Below, in pieces: positions 24,101 through 32,070 of a DNA stretch of 64,000 nt. The first letter of the stretch is position 1, and every line of letters starts with the position of its first letter. The notes below the pieces were generated by a model. It had not been told where the DNA came from. It worked only from the letters and a program-made list of their open reading frames with translations, and did no database searches. The position numbers and the translations under genes were made by a program. The stretch is from Erigeron canadensis (lineage: Eukaryota > Streptophyta > Magnoliopsida > Asterales > Asteraceae), in the NCBI RefSeq assembly GCF_010389155.1, contig NC_057766.1, positions 44,526,463 to 44,590,462 of the forward strand, in the 5' to 3' direction.

Positions 24101-27100
24101 CTGAGATCTAACTTAGATTAAATAGTAGCACCATGTAATTCATCTAGAAGGTCTTCCACCAATGGAATAGGGAAGGGAACACATCCTTGGTTGTTGCCTC
24201 ATTTTGCCTTTGTAATCAATGCACATTCTTCAACTACCTTCCTTCTTTTCTTTTTGACTAGGATGTCCCTTTCCATTAATTTATTAGTCATCTGCTGAAT
24301 CACATCTTTTTAGGCTTTAGTAGCAACTGTTTCATCTTTTAAAGAAACTCTATGATCGCAAGGTCCTTTTGTAGGCAAACCCTTTGGTACTTCAAATACA
24401 TGGCCTGCTTATCTTGTAAAGCAAATAACTAAGCTTAGGCCACATCCCCTGAATGCTTGACTAATGTGTTCATTTTCTCTGCTGAACATAAACCAACACC
24501 ATGCCGTGTCACCCTTTTTAACTGAAACTCTTGATTGCCAATGTGGAATGTCATTGTTAATGTCTCCAACCACTGAACCCCTAACACAATATCAAAGTTG
24601 GTCAATTCTATGATAAGCATGTCAGCAAGAAATTCATTGTCCTGCATAAACCATGTAAATTGCCTACGCAGGGTCACATATTCTATTTTATTTCCATATG
24701 CCGTAGTAACCTTTACATGTGGAATTTGTGTTAATTGACCTTTCATCTTATCAACAACTAAAGTGCCTTAAAATTATGAGTAAAACCACTGTCAATTAGA
24801 ATGTGTTGACTCTGAGTCGCAATTGCGCCAACCACTTGCATAGTAGAATAGGAAGGAATTCCTAATATTGCATTCAAAGAAATAATGAGGTTCTTCCTGC
24901 ACCAAGTTCCCCGAAGGAGCTACTTTTCCTATGCTTAAGTCAATTCCATCATTCTCTCCAATTCATCATCCACACAATTATCCACTCCCCCCCAATAGTT
25001 GTCAAAAGCGATCGCCTGTTGCGCCTAGGCGCAAGGCGCAGGCGAGGCGTAGCTCCGGTGCCTGAAAATCCAGGCCCGGTCGTTCAAGAAAGACGGAGGT
25101 CAACGGCAGTCAGCGGCGGCCACAAAAGGTCTAATCGGTCAAGATTTAGCTAGATCCATCAAGATCCGGCCAAATCATTTCTGAATCTGATTATTCCGGT
25201 CATGATTTTAAGAAAACAAATCTGAAAAATTGATGAAGATAAAGAGAAGAGAAAGAGAATAAAAGAGAGGGAGAAACAGTGGATATGACAAAAAACTAAA
25301 AAAGTAGGGTAGATGTAAGGAGAAAGTAAAGGACAAAAATACAAAAGCATCTTTTATCCTTTTTCCTGTTCTCTTCATTCCCTTTTTTTATTTTAAAATT
25401 TATATTAATATTATTTTTATTCACTAATAAGATAAAAATAATTTATTAAAAAATGTTTTTATTGGTATGTTTTATATTTTATAGTTTATTTTAGTCATAC
25501 AATTTCAAAAATATTAATATTACAAAATCCTAATTCGGTTTGAACAATTTGGTTATGAACAACTTGGTAAAAAGTTTTTGGTTGAATGATTTATGGTTTT
25601 TTTTTAATGATATTTGGTTTTATAATTGATATCTGATTTCTTTTACTATTATTTTTTACTATATATAAATATTTTATATTTATTTACTTGAATGCTCTTT
25701 TTTTTTCTGGGCGATCGCGCCTCTTGCCTCTCGCCTCTCGCCTTCGCCTCATTAGGGGTCTTTGCGCTTTGAGATCGCCTTCGCTTTTAACAACTATGCT
25801 ACCACCAATCATCCACTCCCACCAGAAACAATTGTTTGTGTCTCTTGCATACTTTACTGTGACCAAAGAAAAACTTCTCAGTACAATAAAAGCACTCTCC
25901 TTTGGCTCCCTTGTCAGCTAAGAACTTAGTGGTCACAGTTTTTGGCACTAATGCATTTGATGGAACAGAATTGATTGGGGTAGCTAATAGTGGTTGTTTG
26001 GCGACATTGGTCAAGGCATTAGTTTTTGAGTAATTAGATGCCACTGCTTGTCCCGATCCAAGTCTTTCCACCTAAGGTCTTATTTGCTTCATTTTGCAGC
26101 CCTAGTTAATGAATGAGCCTCTTTCAAATTCTTAGGTTCGAACATCCTTATAGGACACTTAAATTCTGGTTTCAAGCCTTCCAAAAACAAACTTAAAGTA
26201 TAGTCTTCTACTATAGTCACCTTAGTCAAAAGAAGATAAAACTCACCAGTCATCACAATAAGTATCCAATTCTCCAGTTTGAATTAGGGCCTTTAGTGCT
26301 CCCATAACATCTTCAACTAAATTCTGACAAATCTAGCTGATAAAGCACGCATATACTCATCCCACTGAAATACTGAATGTCTTTAATGTCTTTTCCACTG
26401 GACATACGCCAGATGTCAGGACATAGCCCTACCATCCAAGTGTAAAGCAGCATATCTGACCTTGTAATTGGCAGGTGTTCCATCCAATGCGAGCGATATC
26501 TTCTGCAAGATTTTCAACATCTTTATTCCTTGACGACATTTTTGTTTGTGGAGATTTGATCGGCGATGGAATTAATGGAAGAAAGTGATTGGAATAGTGA
26601 TTGGAATTACGAGCGAAGATCGGCAGATCAATGGCCCTGATACCAATTTGATAGTTGAGAATCTGAGAGAGAGAAATGAGAAAGTACCACACAAATCATA
26701 TCCTTCTCATTACAATTCAAATGTATTTATACACATCCAGAGCCTAACGGCTTTTCCCGCCATAAGCAACTAACTTTACAGAAACACTCCCTGAGCTTAT
26801 TATGTTTATTCAATACTTGCCTAAACTATATTACACGTATCAGATTCAATGTCTATCTAGCGTTTTTCTTTATTTAATGCTTAAACACTGTAGGTGAAAT
26901 ATTGAAGGCAATAGCCTGAAACATGACACCTTCAAACCTGTTATATCTATCAATCCAAATAGATTTTTTTAGGGATTCTGTAGATATTGTGCAGAATAAC
27001 TTTATATGCGTGTGAATAATTATAGGGTTTAGTATCTGGAGGTGTAAGTAACTTTTACATTTTTTCTATTGTGTGAATGTAATTTTCATTTGGTTCATGT

Positions 27101-30100
27101 AACTAACTCGCTAAATTGAACGATTAATGTAAAAGTGTATACGTGGCACACCATATGAGCTGCCACGTAGAAGTTTTTGATTGGTCAACATAAAAATTTT
27201 ACATTAATTGTTCAAATTTAGCGGGTTAGTTACATACAATGAACCAAATGAAAGTTACATTCACACAATAGAAAAAAAGTAAAAGTTAATTACACTTAGT
27301 TACATACTTAACCTTGGTTAGTTACATACTTAACCCATAATTATACTTAGCCCTACTTTAACCTTGGTTTACTTCTACTGCAACAATTGCAGATCAATGC
27401 TAGGGCAACATATAGCATTTCTTTTGGTGGAACTTCTCCAGAATTATTTTCTTTTGAGGACCCGGTTGCATCACAACCTACACATGAGAAATGGAAATTG
27501 TATCTGCCTAGAGCTTATCATCCTCTTTTACTTCAGCAACATCGAAAAAATATGTACAAGGCTATGAAAGATGTCAGTGATGCTACTGCTGTAAGTTACA
27601 CTGCTAAAAGGTTTTTATTTGCTGTTTCCTATGCGGCAACATTAAACCCACTTAATTTTAAATTCAGCGCAGTCATGCTTATTGTTGTATTCCACTAGGT
27701 AATTAGAAGGAGAAGACAGCAGGCTGGGATTGCCAGTCAGAAAGAAGAAGGAACATATACAAGGCTTTCATATTTAGAAGCTAAGGTTACTGACACAGAC
27801 TAGTGATTGTACTAAACATACTTTACAGTTTCTGATCTCTTTGTAGTGAACGTTATCTCTATGTTATAAGTTTTCAGGTTGCAAAGTTAAAACAGTCGTC
27901 CCCTGTTCCTGTTGATATATTTGTTGCACAGAAAACTAGAGTTCTAGTTGTAACAGGCCCAAACACTGGGGGCAAGACCATTTTCTTGAAGACAGTAGGT
28001 TTGGCCGCCTTGATGGCAAAATCAGGCATGTTCTAAATAACTGCATACACACACACACACATGCTCATACTATTATTACTGAATTATCACTATGAGAATC
28101 AATATCTTCTCTACTGTCAAATTTGTTTTGCTGTTTCTTATCGTAATTCGTCATTATATTTAGGAAATTGCCAAGTATTATGTTTTCACAGCTTGATAAG
28201 AGCATGCACTGACATGCCTGAGGTCCTTGTCATTACTAGAACATGAACTGATAAAAAATTGTGGATGACTTTATATTAGTGTGTTAATTTGTTAAAAAAC
28301 TTGTTATTTATCAGACCTGCCTACACTGGTCTACTCCATAAGGACACTCGCATTTTTGCTTATTTGTAGGATTAGGGTGACAGGAGTGGAGATCCCTTAC
28401 TGTTTTTAGTAGTTGTTAATTCACACAATTGGTGCTTCTATCACTTGATTTGCATAGTGCTATTGGTTTTCCAGGTCTTTATGTGTTGTCATCTGAACCT
28501 GTAAAGATGCCATGGTTTGATTCTGTATTTGCTGATATTGGTGACGAGCAATCCTTGTCACAGTCGTTGTCTACCTTCTCCGGCCATTTGAAACAAACTA
28601 GTGTAAGTTATAGAAATTAAAACAACATAGTATGACATGTCAGAATGAAACTTATTCTATGTCTCTTGTTTTACTGTTTAATACATTAAACTTGCTTTTC
28701 ATTGTTGCTATGATCGTGTCCAAGTGTGCATTTACTTGCCTTCTCTAATTAACATATTGCGGCTATTGCTGTTGATTGATCTTGAATAACTTGCCAACTT
28801 CTTGGGTAGAAGTAATTTATAAGTTCTTTCTGTGTATATTTCAGGACATACGAGCACATTCAACAAGTCAGTCATTAGTCCTCTTAGATGAGGTATGTCT
28901 CTATCAGTTGAAATCTTTATCACTTTAGCTATGCTAATACGTACCGTGTGTACCAGATTCAGTTGAGATGTTGACAATGCACTCATATTTTATGAAATCA
29001 ATTTGCAAATTGGAATCTGTAAAGCGTACTCCTCAATCACTAGATGGAGAGGAAACAATAATATCTGTGATCTGATACTGGGCTTTCATCTTATTGATTT
29101 ATTTTCATAGTACCTTTCATTAACTAGAACTTTTCTTAGTACCTTTCATTAACTAGAACGTGAACCTTCGTTGGCAATAAGATTCTAAGTCTACATCTTA
29201 AAGATGAAGATGATTGGTAGTCCAATGGTGTTAAAGCACGATTGCGCAACGGAAGTAATAAACAAGCAAAATAAAGAACACTAGAATTTACGCGGTATCT
29301 CACACAATGTGTGTGAACTAATCTACGACTACAACTATGGATTTTTATTAAGCTCAGTACAAAAAGTACAATGCATAGGCTTTGATATATCTACATAAGT
29401 CTAGGATTTCTTTGCTTGTTGAACTAGTAAACCGAATGGGCTTCCTATTCAGCATCCACAAGAAAAACCAATAACAACAACCTTATATCTTCCAATCAAC
29501 ACCAAAACCCCAAAAAACAGAAACCCTTATGGCAATAAATTGATCAAAAACCAATCAAAATAACTGAACAAAAATACCTTAAACAGTTAAGCGGATATTT
29601 GAACAAATTTTTCACGACAGAAAATTTCAGCACAACGGCGGCTGACAGCAGTAGCACCACTGGTGGCAGCAAGAACAGGTGGAACATCCGTGTTAGCGAA
29701 CACAGCTGCAAACCAAACCTAAACCACTTATCGAGCAAGTAGAAATAAAATAGCAACAACTCCAGCAGCTAACAGCAGTGAACAAGGGTAGGCAGAACCC
29801 TAATCGTGGCGGCCAGTGGTGGTTTTGATCTGCTGTGGTAAACCTCGGTGAAAAGGGAAGCAATACTGGGACCCCTAATCACGAAAACAACAGCCACAAA
29901 ACAAGAACAAAACCAGATCACACGAGCCTTACCTTTGATACCACTTGTTAAGAACAATTGCACAACGAAATAATAAACAAGAAAAATAAAGAACACGAGA
30001 ATTTACGTGTTATCTCACACAATGTGTGTGAAGTAATCCACTTTTGCAACTAAGGTTTTTTTATTAAGCTGAGTACAAAAGTTAGAATGCATAGACTTTG

Positions 30101-32070
30101 ATATATATAGATAAGAGTCTGGCCCTTGGGGTTTATTTGCTTGTTGAACAAGTAAACCGAATGGGCTTCCTAATCAGACACAAAAAACGGCTCTAAGCTA
30201 ATTAGGCCCAAGGCCTTCACAAAACCCATGATGAGCCTAATCCATAAGTACACTAAAGTCAATGGTGACATATGATGGCTGTAAAGATATTATGATCCCT
30301 CTTGTTTGACATATAAAATGGCTGCACATAGTTAATTGAGGCTTTATGTATAGTCTTTCTAAGACATGTGCTTAAATAAGAGCCACTGGCTACATGTTTT
30401 AGGTTGGTGCTGGTACGAATCCTCTAGAAGGAGCTGCTCTGGGGATGTCACTACTAGAATGCTTTGCTGAAGCTGGAGCTTTGTTGACAATGGCTACCAC
30501 CCATCACGGTGAATTAAAAACCCTCAAGTACAGGTTGTTGCATATGAACTCTAAATAGGCAACAAAGACTCTCCTTTTCTGCACTCAAACGTTCACAGTT
30601 TCATATGTTTGCCTCACAGCAACGATGCTTTTGAAAATGCATGCATGGAGTTTGATGAAGTGAACTTGAAACCGACATATAGGATTCTTTGGGGAATTCC
30701 AGGTGGTGTCCATTGCTAGCTTTTCATTTTGACCTAATATGTGATGTGAGTGTCCATCTGATAGTTTAACATATGAATGCAGGACGCTCAAATGCAATAA
30801 GCATAGCTGAAAGGCTAGGACTTCCTAACGTGGTCGTAGAAAATGCTCGTGAACTCCATGGAACAGCTAGTGCAGAGATTAATGAGGTGACTTGCATAAT
30901 CTGCTACTTTTAAGAATATGTTGCATTTGTAAGTATCAAGCCTAAGAACCACTTATATGTTCCATACATTGCAGGTTGAGTAGCAAACTCATTCCAACTA
31001 GTTATTTGCTTATTAGATGTCCAGGATTATACTATGTCAATTACTTGCAAGTGCGGTACTTTTCTGCATATATGAAACAAAATAGATACTAATCGTGGAC
31101 TCCATTGCTACGAAATTCTTGATTTTGTGCCAAAATCACGAACATAAGCTCCTTAAATTATCCCAAAGTGATATTTGTGATACCCAAGCATATAAGGGTC
31201 GAATAATTATATTTTGAAATTGACTACATGACTCACAAGAGAACAAGTCAATCATTTCTATATCCGAATAATTTTTCTATCTTGTTCTTTGATAGGTGGA
31301 ATCCGTCAATGTTAATGTTGTTGCATCAATGATATGTGGTTATAGTATATCCCCACTCGTTGGCGTACTTACCTCTTTATATGTAGGTAATAGAAGATAT
31401 GGAGAAGTTGAAGCAGAAACTTCATGAGGATATTCATGAAGCACGGCGTCATCTTAAGTAAGGATACTTTATGTGATTATATGGGTAGTCGAGTAACTTT
31501 GAACACACTTATAACAAGTGTGGTATTTTTTTTTCTAAAGTTATAATTACTACTGCTTTTCAGGCTTGCTAGGGAGCTGAATAGGAATCTAATGGTGAGT
31601 GAGCATAAGATTAGGGACCACATCACCACCAAAAGATACAGGAAAATCCAAGAAATATCAGATGCTGGAGGAGTAGCGCGCTCTATACTTAACAAGAAAG
31701 TGCGACAGCATCGCGTATCTCCAAATTTAGCTTCCAAGGTAGATTCTATGGTTGCCTCTTCTAGCAGTCAGTCTACGCATAAAGAAGATACAATAATGTT
31801 AAGCACCAGCGATGTCGAGCAACAGCCACAGGGAGGTACTCACATATCCATCACAATTTAATAACCCAAATATGACTTTGATATATAATCGCCAAAAGCA
31901 TTCAAATTGCAGAAAAGAAGAGCAAAGTTGTCAAAGCAGGTGATGTGGTGCATGTTTCTAAATTTAACAAAAAAGCCTCTGTGTTAAAAGTAGATCCTTC
32001 TAAAGGGGAGATACTGGTTCAAATTGGCAACATGAAATTGAAGTTAAGAGTAGCGGATGTTGTGATTTGA
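3552..32070 (+). CDS. MutS2-type DNA mismatch repair ATPase, complete, TE-inflated gene
   Basis: Nineteen exons join in frame (824 codons): 3552-3971, 4061-4228, 4292-4375, 4567-4617, 8285-8341, 8413-8495, 10263-10386, 10457-10516, 27393-27590, 27699-27785, 27878-28025, 28475-28602, 28845-28892, 30403-30533, 30620-30702, 30783-30886, 31387-31457, 31564-31835, 31913-32070. Residues 1-70 are basic and Ser-rich, like an organelle transit peptide. The ATPase has Walker A GPNTGGKT (471-478), Walker B LVLLDE (547-552), the MutS signature [13 protein letters not shown] (554-566) and TTHH (584-587). The C-terminus ends in a KOW-like strand segment ([19 protein letters not shown]). No Smr nuclease domain follows, unlike bacterial MutS2. 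Intron 11 uses a GC donor at 28026. Introns 4, 6, 8 and 13 carry transposons. All exons are open, so the gene looks functional. MutS2 proteins act on recombination intermediates or stalled ribosomes in bacteria; the plant role, probably organellar, is inference. Confidence 0.93.
4398..4490. repeat. (TATC)n microsatellite in MutS2 intron 3
   Basis: About 23 uninterrupted CTAT/TATC units lie about 20 bases after the exon 3 donor (4376). The repeat reads through as a Leu-Ser-Ile-Tyr array in one frame, but it is intronic. Confidence 0.95.
5082..5346 (+). repeat. 5' LTR of the gag-only copia element
   Basis: The 265-bp LTR starts TGTTGGGCG and ends CCTAACA. It has a TATA-rich block (about 5175-5188), an AATAAA-like signal (about 5224-5230) and then the inverted repeat GTGGATTAGTTCACAC / GTGTGAGATACCAC seen in all LTRs of this family here. 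Confidence 0.9.
5349..5360 (+). promoter_or_regulatory. Primer-binding site (initiator Met tRNA)
   Basis: TGGTATCAGAGC lies 2 bases after the 5' LTR. It is complementary to the 3' end of plant initiator-Met tRNA, the usual primer for copia reverse transcription. Confidence 0.88.
5896..6723 (+). CDS. Copia gag (capsid/nucleocapsid), nearly intact
   Basis: An open frame of 275 codons encodes a copia-type Gag: an N-terminal segment around [18 protein letters not shown], a helical capsid region, then a basic Arg/Ser/Gly-rich tract. It ends in a CCHC zinc knuckle ([14 protein letters not shown], near residue 239). The natural start is probably ATG 5922-5924, which reads Met-Ala-Glu and falls out of frame by one extra base shortly after. 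So the copy probably carries a small frameshift at the N-terminus. Gag forms the virus-like particle that packages element RNA. The stop at 6721-6723 overlaps the start of the protease-like frame. Confidence 0.8.
   Translation: MVIYYRLSLWLNGKFVIEKFDGLDYSWWKMQIEALLGQKDLDMVLGKKPEKMNEEQTTLWDTKDKKVRGVITLSLTRNVAYNIMSETTASGMMSALSNMYEKPSAANKVFLMRELFNMRMKEGSSVAVHINDLNSIPTRLLSVGTNFDEETKAVLLPSSLPNSWSGTVTAVTSSVGADGMTFEKIHDLVLGEDIRRRSAKGGSSSDLLHVGRGRNNRRDSGSSRGQGRSSSRARPSVRCWDCNETGHYSSQCPNKNSPKKNSVGLNTATVSDSMS
6720..7217 (+). pseudogene. Copia aspartic protease segment, truncated
   Basis: The 165-codon frame contains the retropepsin motif [12 protein letters not shown] and the downstream [14 protein letters not shown] and [19 protein letters not shown] segments typical of copia protease. 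Integrase and RT should follow. Instead the frame stops, and the remaining sequence to 7655 encodes only an Arg/Ser-rich stretch without catalytic motifs. Protease may therefore be supplied together with gag, while integrase and RT would have to come from another element. Confidence 0.75.
7656..7919 (+). repeat. 3' LTR of the gag-only copia element
   Basis: This is the 264-bp partner of 5082-5346, starting TGTTGTGCG and ending CCTAACA. It is followed at once by the TGCTG duplication. Polyadenylation-type AATAAA and the conserved inverted repeat are both present. Confidence 0.9.
8738..9711. mobile_element. Long-TIR MULE-like element in MutS2 intron 6
   Basis: Terminal inverted repeats of about 190 bp begin GAGTTAATTGCAAGAATCAT and end in the reverse complement (ATGATTCTTGCAGTTAACTC). 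The flanks TATAATTTT (8729-8737) and TATATTTTT (9712-9720) are a probable 9-bp duplication with one mismatch. Long TIRs and a 9-bp duplication indicate a Mutator-like element. The interior has an (ATA)n run (about 9150-9173) and a GC-richer patch at about 9175-9300. No transposase is present. Confidence 0.75.
10525..10682 (-). repeat. Left (3') LTR of the gypsy element, truncated
   Basis: It matches 26684-26842 (ACACATCC..GAGCC..CGGCTTTTCCCGCC..CTGAGCTTATTA..TATCA). Its distal 30 bases are missing, so it begins almost at the MutS2 exon 8 donor (10517). Confidence 0.75.
10690..10935 (-). pseudogene. Gypsy integrase C-terminus with chromodomain
   Basis: The minus strand encodes a segment with [19 protein letters not shown] and [16 protein letters not shown]. 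The VYWEGLP..ASWE pattern is the core of the chromodomain at the end of chromovirus integrases, which is thought to guide insertion into heterochromatin. It is cut at 10935 by the copia insertion that starts at 10936. Confidence 0.8.
10936..11271 (+). repeat. 5' LTR of copia copy 2
   Basis: The 336-bp LTR contains TATATAATCTCTTATC, then AATAAAG near 11146, then the family inverted repeat GTGGATTAGTTCACAC / GTGTGAGATACCAC (about 11171-11205). Confidence 0.85.
12342..13360. mobile_element. hAT element with 8-bp duplication CTTGATAT
   Basis: This 1019-bp insertion is flanked by perfect CTTGATAT (12334-12341 and 13361-13368). The right end reads ACACCCCTA and the left end TAGGATCATAAATGG, a diverged inverted repeat of TAGGGGTGTAAAAAATG. 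The subterminal zones are rich in GGTTCGG / CCGAACC repeats on both sides. No transposase is visible. Removing it restores the flanking copia protease sequence (GAAGTT CTTGATAT GACG), which confirms the boundaries. The interior at about 12900-13150 has a TATATAAGG promoter-like block that may be a further nested LTR. Confidence 0.88.
14052..14333 (+). repeat. 3' LTR of copia copy 2, truncated
   Basis: It matches 10936-11255 but leaves the match near 14333, replaced by unrelated sequence. The conserved inverted repeat (about 14251-14287) is still present, with mismatches. Confidence 0.75.
14334..14471. other. Unassigned segment between two copia elements
   Basis: About 140 bases that match neither neighbouring LTR. 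It may be a slice of the disrupted gypsy or copia pol; no motif supports either. Confidence 0.3.
15120..15600 (+). pseudogene. Copia protease and integrase zinc-binding start
   Basis: The sequence around 15130 reads [17 protein letters not shown], a retropepsin motif with an in-frame stop. An open stretch 15193-15561 follows with [20 protein letters not shown] and [20 protein letters not shown]. It ends in the start of the HMSEKEM integrase zinc-binding segment. Confidence 0.7.
15660..16215 (+). pseudogene. Copia integrase remnant
   Basis: Recognisable pieces are [11 protein letters not shown] (first catalytic Asp), LKLDNGGGY (second Asp, normally SDNGGEY) and a region matching [15 protein letters not shown] (catalytic Glu helix). 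They lie in different frames separated by stops. Part of 15750-15800 is a short inverted duplication of the preceding bases (ACACGTGTTGAATCC / GGTTCAACACGTGT). Confidence 0.7.
16457..16831. mobile_element. hAT-type MITE with 8-bp duplication AGTGGGAG
   Basis: This 375-bp element is flanked by AGTGGGAG at 16449-16456 and 16832-16839. Ends: CAAGGTTGTAAATAACG on the left, CGTTATTTACAACACTG on the right. The interior repeats TTATTTGACCGTTAA and related blocks several times. It encodes nothing. The CA(G)TGTTGT-type terminus is shared with the elements at 24993 and 42385. Confidence 0.85.
16990..17730 (+). pseudogene. Copia reverse transcriptase remnant, first part
   Basis: Visible blocks are an RT N-terminal piece (17010-17190), [20 protein letters not shown] (17310-17370), the catalytic [12 protein letters not shown] (17524-17560) and [15 protein letters not shown] (17608-17655). 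Frameshifts and stops lie between them. The protein is cut at 17730 by a MULE insertion. Confidence 0.75.
17731..18701. mobile_element. MULE-like element with 9-bp duplication CAAGATAAA
   Basis: The ends are GGGAAGATTTCATATATG and the reverse complement of CATATATGAAATTTTCCC, with TIRs of at least 120 bp. Perfect CAAGATAAA flanks it at 17722-17730 and 18702-18710. The body is 971 bp, very AT-rich, and has no transposase. A 9-bp duplication plus long TIRs is diagnostic of the Mutator superfamily. Confidence 0.9.
18711..18958 (+). pseudogene. Copia RT remnant, continuation after the MULE
   Basis: The sequence matches the RT C-terminal region: TPLGSHL-like, [16 protein letters not shown] and, one frame away, VGVVSRFM. 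An in-frame stop and a short duplication (AGAGTCTCATGTATG twice, near 18848-18880) are present. Homology stops near 18958. Confidence 0.7.
18962..20086 (+). mobile_element. Truncated LTR element with a very short LTR-like end
   Basis: 18962-19030 starts TGTTGAATC and ends GATTCAACA. It is followed at 19033-19044 by the primer site TGGTATCAGAGC. This is the expected 5' LTR / primer-site junction, although the LTR would be only 69 bp if complete. The interior to 20086 has several short frames but no gag or pol motif. No second LTR was found. It is cut at 20087 by another LTR element. Confidence 0.5.
20087..21644 (+). mobile_element. Small non-autonomous LTR retrotransposon
   Basis: LTRs at 20087-20378 (TGATATGAAC...CGTATCA) and 21358-21644 bound a 979-bp interior. 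The flanks GTGTA (20082-20086 and 21645-21649) form a 5-bp duplication. A primer-like TTGGTATGAGAG follows the 5' LTR, and a purine tract AGGGGGCGAGAGTA precedes the 3' LTR. The interior encodes a short gag-like start ([20 protein letters not shown]) and no pol. The 3' LTR loses two bases of the terminal ATCA and carries 16 extra bases (21466-21481). Confidence 0.78.
21466..21481. repeat. 16-bp palindromic insertion/deletion between the two LTRs
   Basis: The 3' LTR has AAGGCTGCCAGCCATT where the 5' LTR has none. GGCTG..CAGCC is palindromic and resembles joined ends of the TGCCAGCCTTA-type hAT terminus seen at 22791. Confidence 0.5.
21833..21972. repeat. Long near-perfect hairpin
   Basis: The arms about 21833-21904 and 21907-21972 are reverse complements (ATATGATATAGTGTATGC / GCATACACTATATCATAT, TCTAACAGGTCC / GGACCTGTTAGA). 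One 13-base extra block lies in the left arm. The loop is about 2-3 bases. Confidence 0.85.
22287..22441 (+). pseudogene. Gene-like exon fragment inside the hAT-like element
   Basis: After a pyrimidine-rich, 5' UTR-like stretch (22018-22286), an ATG opens [20 protein letters not shown], with GC-richer, gene-like codon use unlike the surrounding TE DNA. The frame ends at a stop near 22441 after a hydrophobic run that may already be intron. I do not recognise the source gene. It could be a captured first exon. Confidence 0.35.
22792..24434 (-). pseudogene. Gypsy RT, RNase H and integrase zinc-binding region
   Basis: On the minus strand the RT reads [18 protein letters not shown], then [19 protein letters not shown], and [13 protein letters not shown] (the catalytic YxDD box appears as SFDD). 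The fragment ends with [15 protein letters not shown] at 22795-22850, part of the integrase HHCC zinc-binding domain. Multiple stops and frameshifts are scattered throughout. Confidence 0.8.
24435..24746 (-). pseudogene. Gypsy aspartic protease segment
   Basis: The open stretch reads [14 protein letters not shown], then [17 protein letters not shown], the conserved retropepsin C-terminal block (DIVLGVQWL) of chromoviruses. The catalytic DSG lies upstream on the minus strand in another frame. Confidence 0.8.
24993..25798. mobile_element. hAT-type element with GC-rich ends (copy A)
   Basis: Left end: AATAGTTGTCAAAAGCGATCGCC; right end: GCCTTCGCTTTTAACAACTATG. The ends are inverted repeats carrying CGCCT/AGGCG clusters and the palindrome GCGCCTAGGCGC, while the middle is AT-rich. 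It separates the gypsy protease from gag. The flanks CTCCCCCC and CTACCACC are a possible decayed 8-bp duplication. It is the same family as 42385-42909. Confidence 0.75.
25799..26541 (-). pseudogene. Gypsy gag with zinc knuckle
   Basis: Minus-strand gag starts near 26541 ([19 protein letters not shown]). It ends with the knuckle [17 protein letters not shown] followed by KRHKQLFLV, a typical chromovirus CCHC context. Frameshifts interrupt the middle, and the hAT insertion cuts the end. Confidence 0.75.
26649..26842 (-). repeat. Right (5') LTR of the gypsy element
   Basis: The 194-bp LTR runs TGATAGTTGAG...ACGTATCA. On the minus strand it is followed by AATTGGTATCAGGGCC, a Met-tRNA type primer site. 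Confidence 0.85.
27016..27344. mobile_element. Fold-back MITE in MutS2 intron 8
   Basis: The arms of about 100 bp are inverted repeats: ATAATTATAGGGTTTAGTAT..TTGTGTGAATGTAA on the left, and the reverse complement ..TTACATTCACACAA..CCCATAATTAT on the right. The right arm has a short internal duplication (GGTTAGTTACATACTTAA). It ends 48 bases before the exon 9 acceptor. No clear target duplication was seen. Confidence 0.65.
29229..30260 (-). mobile_element. Shortened copia element (LTR-leader-LTR) in MutS2 intron 13
   Basis: Minus-strand LTRs lie at about 29946-30260 and about 29229-29463. Between them is only a leader (29464-29945) of the CTG-repeat type also seen after the 5082 LTR. The primer site on the minus strand reads TGGTATCAAAGG next to the LTR. 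Both LTRs carry the family inverted repeat. The flanks share CAATGG (29223-29228 and 30260-30265), a probable target duplication. All coding sequence is gone, giving a TRIM-like structure. Confidence 0.75.

Larger units (their letters stand above)
10525..26842 (-). mobile_element. Minus-strand Ty3/gypsy chromovirus, split by nested insertions
   Basis: This element fills MutS2 intron 8. The right LTR is 26649-26842. The left LTR ends at 10682 and lacks its first about 30 bases. Reading on the minus strand from the right: a primer site (TTGGTATCAGGGCC) next to the LTR, gag with zinc knuckle, protease, RT, integrase zinc-binding region, then a gap with foreign insertions, a chromodomain, and a purine tract (AGAGAGGGGTAGT) before the left LTR. 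The chromodomain and CCHC context place it among plant chromoviruses. Many stops and frameshifts are present, so it is dead. The integrase core was not found. The outer boundary at 10525 is approximate. Confidence 0.8.
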
